Part shown: positions 56,741-64,000 of the stretch, piece by piece
How the letters are laid out: every line of letters begins with the position of its first letter
Position numbering within the stretch: the stretch's first letter is position 1
Origin: Mytilisepta virgata
Lineage: Eukaryota > Mollusca > Bivalvia > Mytilida > Mytilidae
Direction: 5' to 3'
DNA length: 64,000 nucleotides
Assembly: GCA_028015205.1 (NCBI GenBank)
Contig: CM051520.1
Location: 37,129,528 to 37,193,527 of the forward strand
Notes under the pieces: model-generated
The model's database searches: none
The model's input: the letters and a program-made list of their open reading frames with translations, nothing else
What the model was told of the DNA's origin: nothing
Program-made: the position numbers and the translations under genes

Positions 56741-58058
56741 TTATCCCCGCACTTTCGAAGAAAGTTTGGGGATATAGCGATTGTCTCCGTACGTCCGTCC
56801 TTTACACTTTCTTGTGACATCAACTCCTCCTTCACTTTTGGGTTTAGGAATTTAATTTCTATATAGAATGGTTGCAAACCACGTGTAGATGCGCAATAAG
56901 GTTTTAGAATTTTTGATATTCTAAACAAGGGGCCCACAGGGGTTGAACTTCGACAATTTTGAATTCAAGCTTGTGTTTATGTTTCAATTTGTGTATTTTA
57001 TTTCTATACAGTATTGTCATGCACCATACAGATACAGATATGCAGATGCTCAATAAGGTTTTAGAATTTGATTTTCTAAATTTGGGGCCCACAGGGGTCG
57101 AATTTTGAAAAACTGTCAATTTAAGCTTGTGATCTAAACTCCTCTTTCATTTTGCAATTTATGCTTTATATTTCTATACAGTATTGTCAGGCACCATCTG
57201 CAGATGCGCAATAAGGTTTTAGAATTTTGATTTTCTAGAATTGGGGCCCACAGGGATCGAATTTCAAAAATTTTTAGTTGAAGATTAGGATGTAAACTCC
57301 TTATTAATTTATGCATTTTTTTTCTATATAGTAGTGTCATGCACAATATGTAGATGTGCAACAAGGTTTTAGAAGTGTTATTTTCTAAATTTAAGGCCCA
57401 CAGAGGTCGAATTTCAAAAATTCAATTTAAGCTTTTGACATAAACTTATTTTTTCATTTTCCAATATATTTTTTTTCTATACAGTATTGCCACGCACAAC
57501 ATGTAGATGCACAATCATGTTTTAGAATTTTAATTTTCTGAAATTGGGGCCCACAGAGGTCGAATTTCAAAAATTGTCAATTTAAGTTTGTGACATAAAT
57601 TTGTCTTTCATTTTCCAATATATGCATTTTTTATTATAAAGTATTGTCATCCACATTAAGTAGTTGTGCAATAAGGTTTCAGAAGTTTAATTTTCTAAAA
57701 TTCGAGCCCACAGGGGTCGAATTTCGAACATTGTCAATTTAAGCTTGTGACGTAAACTCCTTTATCATTTTTCAATTTATACATTTCATATTTATACAGT
57801 AGTGTTATGCACAATATATATAGATGTGCAATAAGGTTTTAGAATTTTAATTATCTAAACTTGGGGCATACAAGGGTCAGATCTCAAAAATTGTCAATTT
57901 AACATAATCATTTTTTCATTTATGATTTTTTCATAGAATGATTGCATAACATCTTTAAATGGGCATAAGGTTTTAGATTTATGCAATTGGGTAGGTGTCC
58001 CAACTAATTGCAGGGGTGCGGGGATAACTGTCGATTCCGACAGTCCAGCTTTCTAGTT
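56741..58058. repeat. Hairpin-capped tandem element A, copy 2
   Basis: Head TTATCCCCGCAC at 56741; seven to eight units of about 155 bp with 'aataaggttttagaat' (56895, 57052, 57210, 57360, 57512, 57670, 57830). The tail GTGCGGGGATAA (58016-58027) is the inverted head, followed by the hairpin CTGTCGattcCGACAG (58028-58043). Confidence 0.85.
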
Positions 58059-59369
58059 TATTTTATTTTAATTTTTTTTGCCTAGTTATTTGCGAATTTA
58101 TGTGTATATAAAGATAAAAACAATTGGAGGAAATGAAATATCATTTATTCGCGGAGATGAAACATTTAAGACTGAGATACGTACATTTATAAAATTCGCA
58201 GAGATGAAATGCTCCCACCAAGGCAGTCATCGTACTGATAAATTTTTAAAGGCAATTTTAAAATGATCCAAGAAATGTCCAAAATACAGGAATTTCACAT
58301 CTTCAAAATTGTTTTCAAATTAATGTGCTAAATCTGAATAATATACAAAAAACTCTTCGTTTTGTAGTTTCATTGCGTCAGCAAGTTTACGTTAAACTTT
58401 TAAAATTTCATTTTGTAGGCATTGTCAATTTGAATCCCTAGGACGCATTCTTGTCATCGATGGCGTTTTAGTTGCATATGGACGTCTTTCATCTTAGAAT
58501 GAAACATTCTTTATTTAAACCACGTGATGTTTTTCAGACAATCGTATATGCGGTATTTAATGAAATGCAACTCAAAATTTATTATATTTATACAATTAAA
58601 CTGAATGTCCTAGATATCATGATAATTCCAATAATTTTTTATTTTGTTTGGTCGACAGCGTGACGTCTTGGATCTTATTTTCCGATAAATGACGTACAGC
58701 GTACGAATATGTGAGCGAGTAAAAGAGTGCCATTTTAAACTGCTCATTTCTTTCTTATTTTGCTGAAAAGTATAGATATTATGGATTTATAAGTAATAAG
58801 AGTTGTTTATCCGCAATTTATCGGACTTTATTCAGTTTGTGAGTGAACTGTTCTCCTTTATACACTGATAAATTGCTTTAAACACCTCTTCTTACTGTTA
58901 TAAAATGACCCTAATCAACCGATACTGAAAATGTCCAAAACTGGTGGTAAACATTCCAGATGAACCTAACATAATCTAACATTTATAGTGTTCACAATTT
59001 TCTCTAGATCTCAACAACTGAACAGGGAAGATTGAGACGATCTATCCTATTCACTAGCTATTTCCCTTTTCCAGACGATGACGTCTCCCTCGTTGCTTCC
59101 TACGGAATTTATATTTCCCAGTTTGTCCAGTTTGCATAAACTAGTATGTCGTGTTGCACTGATATCTGTATCGGAAATAAGCTTTTGCATCAAGGATATT
59201 AAGCTTTTTTTTTTATCGTTACACGGATTTCTTGCGGAAATTTGGTTACACAAGTAGGACTTCCGTAAAACAAGGCATTTCACATCCTGCCTTCTGATGG
59301 TGTTATTTTTTTTAATAAATGGCATATAAATCCTTAAAAAATATGCAGCAAACTTTCTGAGGGTCGGGG
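58059..59369. other. Intergenic, nothing recognised
   Basis: AT-rich; open frames at 58078-58266 and 59047-59325 have no recognisable motifs. Confidence 0.5.
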
Positions 59370-59876
59370 CCCGTATTCATAAAGCTACTTGAGAATTTAC
59401 TAAGGAAACACTTAAGTTAAGAGGAAACTCCGCCCATTTTACAAAATATCTTTACTTACGTATTTTCTTAGTAAATTCTAAAATTAAGGAAACGCCGCTC
59501 TTCGCACTCAAGTGGTATTCATAAAACATTTTAAACTAAGAAAACACATAAGTTTCCCCTTACCTTTAAGGTAGATGGGTACCTACCTTAAGTATTGCAA
59601 AATCAAATTTTTCTTTGTTAAAAGTGTTCACAAATCCGATTTTGTAGAAAGCGTAGTACAAATATACTCTAAAACGCACATTCCCGCATTTTTACTATAT
59701 TTAAGATAATATTTGAAAAAGTTTTGAAATTGAGTATCTTACAATAATCCTCTTAGGCATATCAAGACATTCGTATCTTATCAGGATAGCAATGATATTT
59801 CGTTGTATTCGGGGGGAAAGGGGGGGGTTACGAAGCTTTTTCAAAATTTATCAAAAGTGTAGGCCCTGAAAATTGC

Positions 59877-60001
59877 TGGGACCAATTGTTCAATCCGTTT
59901 GACCGAGGGTTAAATTTAACCACATGTTAAACTCAGTGAAATTCTATACAATTTAACCTAACCTTAATTTGATCATTCAATAAGTTGAACAACTGGGCCC
60001 A
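59877..60001. mobile_element. 125-bp MITE with TGGGCCCAGTTGTTCAA-type ends
   Basis: Left TGGGACCAATTGTTCAA and reverse-complemented right TGGGCCCAGTTGTTCAA. Interior is 'gggttaaatttaacc'-rich. Target duplication not clear. Confidence 0.75.
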
Positions 60002-60136
60002 GGACAGTTTGTATATTGGTATCAAATAGTCTTTCGTTTTTAAAGAAAAATGTTGTGCATTTATCCACAATGGTATAAAGGTTGATGCAGAAAAACTTCC
60101 AGTATCCAAGAAAAGAATTCATTCAATTGTTATCTC

Positions 60137-60780
60137 TTCCTAGCTCACCTGCCAATGGCCATATGAGCTTTTGACATCATTTGGCGTCCGTCCGTCTGTA
60201 AACTTTTACATTTTCCTCTTAAACCCCTGGACCTATTGAACTGAAACTTGGCCTGTAGCTTCTATGGAAGGTCCTTTACAAAGTTTGCATATTCATCCGG
60301 GTCCGTGAAACAAAATGGCCACCATGATCATTTACATGTTCTGATTAGTCCAAATTTAAAAATTCTTCTCGTCTGAAACAGTAAATTAAGCCAAATGAAC
60401 TGAATTTTGGTATGGAGCATCTATGGAAGGTCCTTTACAAACTTTTCATAACTCATCCCGGTCCATGAAACAAAATGGCCACCATGAGTATTTACATGTT
60501 CTGATTGGTCGAAATGTAAAACTCCTCTGAAACCGTAAAGCCAAATGAACTAGTTTTTGGCATGGAGCATCTATGGAAGGTCCTTTACAAAGTTTGCATA
60601 AATCATCTTGGTCCCTGAAACAAAATGGCCGTCATGAGCATTTACATGTTCTGATTGGTCGAAATTTGAAATTCTTCTCCTCTGAAACCATAAAGCCAAA
60701 TGAACTGATTTTTGGTATGGAGCATCTATGGAAGGTTTGTGACTGCCAGGTGAGCGATACAGACTCTGCCAACTGGGCCT
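60137..60780 (-). repeat. 'gaggctc' family copy, inverted, with four tandem units
   Basis: The left end reads 'agctcacctg', 'atgagcttttgacatcattt' and 'ggcgtccgtccgtctg', which is the family tail in reverse. Units with 'ctatggaaggtcctttacaa' start near 60262, 60421, 60570 and 60726. The right end 'gggcctcc' is the head. Confidence 0.7.
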
Positions 60781-61369
60781 CCTTTTTTTTGCTCTTTGGT
60801 ATTTCATTGCTGAATATCAAGGATAAAATTTTAATATCTTGGATAGTAATATTTTGTTTTTGTATTCATGTATAAATATTATGTTTTTTGTATTTCTTTT
60901 GCTTCTCTGAATGGTTGCCGAAAAATCCTTTCTTCATTTACTCGTCAGAAAAACATGTAGCTTTCATGTTAGATTTATCAGTGAGAAGAATTTCTACGGT
61001 TCCATTAATTCAGCGATTATGTTATAATTGTTGAAAAAAATTTCATTTTTACACAATAAGGTGAACCGAATTCGGTTAAACTGTAAATCCGTCAATTCAA
61101 CTATTGTTATAGCGATTTTTCATTTAAGATTATTTTGCACGTTTTTTGTGATTGTATTAGTTTAATTAAGCACTTATTTTAAATTTTTTAGGGTTTTACA
61201 TAATTATGTAAAATATTTAATGCATAGATAGTACCAAAATTTCGAGAAGTTCCGTATTGTCAAATACTTAAGTATTCCTTAGTTAAAGTAATACTTAAGA
61301 CGTTTTGTGAATACCACTTAGCTATATTTTTTCCTTAACTAAGGAAAAGGACAAATATACCTAAGGATC

Positions 61370-61920
61370 AATCAAAGAAACGTAATCCATTTGACAGACA
61401 AACCCGGGAAGACAAATGAACAACAACAAGCACAACAAATAAACACAGAAAACTAAAAAACAATGAACAACACGAACTCCTTTAAAAACCAGGAGTGAAC
61501 CCAGGTGCTCCGGTAGGGTAAGCCGTTCCTGCTCCGTATAAGGCACCCGTCGTGGAGTTCTACAAAGTCAATCCGGGGGAAGTCACAAATCGGTGGAGGC
61601 ACATGAAAGGTTACGACAGTGGGAACAGGTCCAGCATCATCTGCGATATTGGAACACTGTAATGGTCAATCAATTTGTGATGACGACCGTAAAATTTCCT
61701 AAGTGATGACATCAACTTATCCCTGATAAAACCCTGGTTAAGAAGCTTTTGTGACAGCAGTAATCCTCTTCGTCGAAAGTCAGGGTAACTCACGCATGCC
61801 CTTGAAAATCTGATAAACGTAATCGCCATATGCAGGCGATGCTGGTATATTGCTACTCAAGAAGGGAAAATTAACAATAGGAAAGTTGAAGTCGTCACGT
61901 TTGTCATAAAGTTTTGTCTT
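61370..61920 (-). mobile_element. Truncated 3' end of a retroelement (RT C-terminus plus UTR)
   Basis: The minus strand reads KLYDKRDDFNFPIVNFPFL, then after a frameshift RACVSYPDFRRRGLLLSQKL and SSLRKFYGRHHKLIDHYSVP (61611-61829), which I recognise as the C-terminal end of a reverse-transcriptase protein widespread in bivalves and corals. The UTR contains 'ccggagcacctgggttcact' and 'cgtgttgttcattg'. The catalytic part is missing, so it is dead. Confidence 0.7.
61611..61829 (-). pseudogene. Retroelement C-terminal reading-frame remnant
   Basis: RFSRACVSYPDFRRRGLLLS, QKLLNQGFIRDKLMSSLRKF, YGRHHKLIDHYSVPISQMML; ends at a TAA-type stop. The preceding conserved 'KLYDKRDDF' segment is in another frame, so the frame is broken near 61820. 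Confidence 0.7.
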
Positions 61921-61967
61921 CAAATCCTTAGTTGAATCTTAGTCTGAGAAACACTTATGAATACGGG

Positions 61968-63182
61968 TCGTGATCGTTTCAGCATATTCTCTTAACCGTT
62001 ATCGACGGCAGTCCATGATTGCCCCGGACTTTAGTATGCGCTCCGGTTACGCCCGACTTCTGGATATTTATTTATTTATTATTTTATTTTTTTTTGGTTT
62101 TATTTCATGAGTACTTTTAATAAATATTTACCATCAACGAATATTCTGCGTTTATTATCGATGTGCTATTTACTATCCATGTCCTTATACTAAAAAATGA
62201 ATTGTTTCGATTCTAATATGACAATATGCATCATTTCTGTAATTAAAGGCGCCATATCGATTTTAACAAGGCAAAAACTTTAAGAGAAAAACGTAAAATG
62301 TCTTTAAACAAATAAAATAAAATCAGACTTTAAAGAAAATACCAGCGTTCCAGATCCTGTACAACGTACAATTGTCCGATTTTTGACTGTCGATCAAGCG
62401 TCATTTGAAATGTATGACGTTATACCTTGGAATGTGACATCGCATTTTGGACTGTCATACCATTTCGCGTGAGTTATCGTTGTTGTATTTCGAGCTTTGC
62501 TAAATGTTTGCAAAGATAGATTCAGTAAGATTGGAGGAATATGACTTTGAAACTTTATTTTATCGACAAAATACAACAGTTTAGTGATTTCATGTGTGCT
62601 TCACTCTTCACGTCAACAACGCATTGTACGTATGTGTCAACAATAATTGTTCTATATATTTCCATAGCGAAAGAGGCACGCCATATTAGAAACCTGAACA
62701 GAATTTGGTTTCCTATAGCTCTTTGGTGACCTAATAACACAAATACATCGATTGGAATAAAAATTGCGAACTGCTGTACCTCGCTTTGAATTTCTATTGG
62801 TGCAGGCAGATCAGAACATCATATCCACATGAGGGGGACCATGAGCACTACATACATTGACAATTTTTTATATATAATTATATATTTATTGATAGGATTC
62901 TAATTGTTTACATTTCTTGAGATACATTCTCGTTTGAATATGTAAAATTCTTAGTCAAAATGGCAATAACATGAAAAGCTCTTTGGGAAAGAATATCCCA
63001 TCTCGTGATTTATACGTCAGTGGACCCAATTTGACAAAATAAACAATATATATTGTAACTAGGGGAAAACTTCATGAAGAAGAATATCCTTTCCAAATAC
63101 AAATCTGCACATGAGAATCTAATGGAGCAACCATATGATTTTTAGGAGGGGGAGGGGGTGACTTGGACGAAATATGAAACAA
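61968..63182. other. Intergenic, nothing certain
   Basis: 'tttcgattctaatatgac' near 62206 resembles the sequence just outside the hairpin at 43353, and 'cgccatattagaa' near 62680 recalls 43868, so a worn relative of the intron-1 TIR element may be here. No gene is seen. Confidence 0.4.
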
Positions 63183-64000
63183 CAGGCTCAAGAGAATTGA
63201 GCCTGTATAGCTCACCTGACAGTTCCATAATCAATCCATTTTATTTCAAGTGAAAATTGTAAATGGACCTTTCAAAGATGCTTCGTACCAAGTATCAGTT
63301 AATTTGGCTATATGCTTTCAGAGGAGATTTTTGAAATTTTGACTTATCAAAAATAAGAATTCATCATGGCCGCCATATTAGCTGTCCAACCTGGACGAAA
63401 CTTTATAAAGGTCCTTCCAAAGATGGTTCATACCAAATTACAGTTCATTAGGCTTTTCGGTTTCAGAAAAAAAAATTGAAGTTTTGACCAATCAGAAATA
63501 AGAATTCATCATGGTGGCCATATAAGTTCTCCGAGTGGAACAAAATAAGTAAACTTTATTGAGGTCCGTCCACAGACACTTCATACCAATTTACAGTTCA
63601 GTTGGCTTTGCGGTTTCAGAGAAAGTTTCTGAAATGTTGACAAGTCAGAAATAAGAAGTTATCATGGCAGCCACATTAGCTGTACAACCGGGACGAAATA
63701 TGCTAAACTTTATAAAGGTGGCAGCTAACTTGGATTCTGATCGGCACAAAAACATAACTTTTGTAGCAGACATTTAACTAAGGATCTTCATGCAACACAA
63801 AAATTTCAATTTTAGTATTTTCTGACGAAGACCTTTCTACAAATTTCCCCATAGGGTTTCCAATGTAAAACTAATCCAGCTGTGGCGACCATCTTGAATT
63901 TCCAATCGGCACAAAAAACATACCTTTTGTAGAGGTTCATCCAATGCTTGTTCGTATATAAAAACATGTCAATTGGCTTGGTAGTTTCTGACAAGACATT
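63183..64000. repeat. 'gaggctc' family copy running off the window
   Basis: Head hairpin CAGGCTCaagagaattGAGCCTG followed by 'tatagctcacctgacagttc'. Units of about 165 bp have 'ataagaattcatcatgg' and 'gccatatta' (63354, 63501, 63651) and 'ccaatcggcac' later. The tail is beyond base 64000. Confidence 0.7.

Larger units (their letters stand above)
59370..61967. mobile_element. Fold-back element with nested insertions
   Basis: CCCGTATTCATAA at 59370 is inverted at 61955-61967. A second inner pair, AGTGGTATTCATAAAACATT at 59511 and its complement at 61290-61319, lies in the same order, with 'taactaagg'-type motifs between. The right arm is split by a retroelement fragment (61370-61920). A MITE and a tandem repeat lie inside. 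I infer one old element later invaded by others. Confidence 0.55.

Noticed and set aside
61361..61546. Hydrophobic 61-codon minus-strand frame resembling a membrane protein
   Set aside because: It overlaps the 3' UTR of the truncated retroelement, whose T-rich sequence gives runs of Leu, Phe and Val.

Overview
The window is animal nuclear DNA, most likely from a bivalve mollusc and possibly a mytilid. It is AT-rich, its genes have many short exons joined at GT-AG introns, and the introns are full of short inverted-repeat elements and hairpin-capped tandem arrays of the kind common in bivalves. The species call is inference; no marker gene is present.

The left 45.8 kb is the 5' part of one minus-strand gene for an axonemal dynein heavy chain, best matched to DNAH10 (inner-arm dynein I1/f, beta chain). 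Thirty exons could be placed base by base. They run from an ATG at 45791 to a GT donor left of 685, with GT-AG signals and compatible phases throughout. Together they make 5,973 coding bases (1,991 residues): an acidic N-terminus, the DHC_N1 tail, the DHC_N2 linker and the first strands of AAA1. The P-loop and the rest of the motor lie beyond base 1.

Introns take up about 87% of this locus. They hold a degenerate LINE with reverse-transcriptase motifs (about 30.6-32.2 kb), a tRNA-derived SINE (18.5-18.6 kb), a 540-bp element with an 8-bp target-site duplication (22.6-23.1 kb), several MITEs, long fold-back elements and tandem arrays with hairpin ends.

To the right, on the plus strand and pointing away, is a two-exon gene (47517-49043) for a 304-residue single-pass membrane protein of the aspartyl/asparaginyl beta-hydroxylase family (ASPHD2-like). 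A 1.19-kb inverted-repeat element fills most of the gap between the two divergent genes. Without it the two ATGs would be about 0.53 kb apart, so a shared promoter is possible.

From 49.3 kb to the end I see no complete gene. This part has two related tandem arrays, a nested pair of hairpin-capped repeat elements (54.15-58.06 kb), a fold-back element with further elements nested inside it (59.37-61.97 kb), and a broken 3' end of a second retroelement (61.4-61.9 kb).

I found no prokaryote-like system and no clearly new gene system. The observations most worth following are a duplicated in-frame 3' splice site at dynein exon 8, a phase-symmetric acidic exon 2, and the shared head-hairpin / tandem-core / tail-hairpin layout of at least six repeat families.
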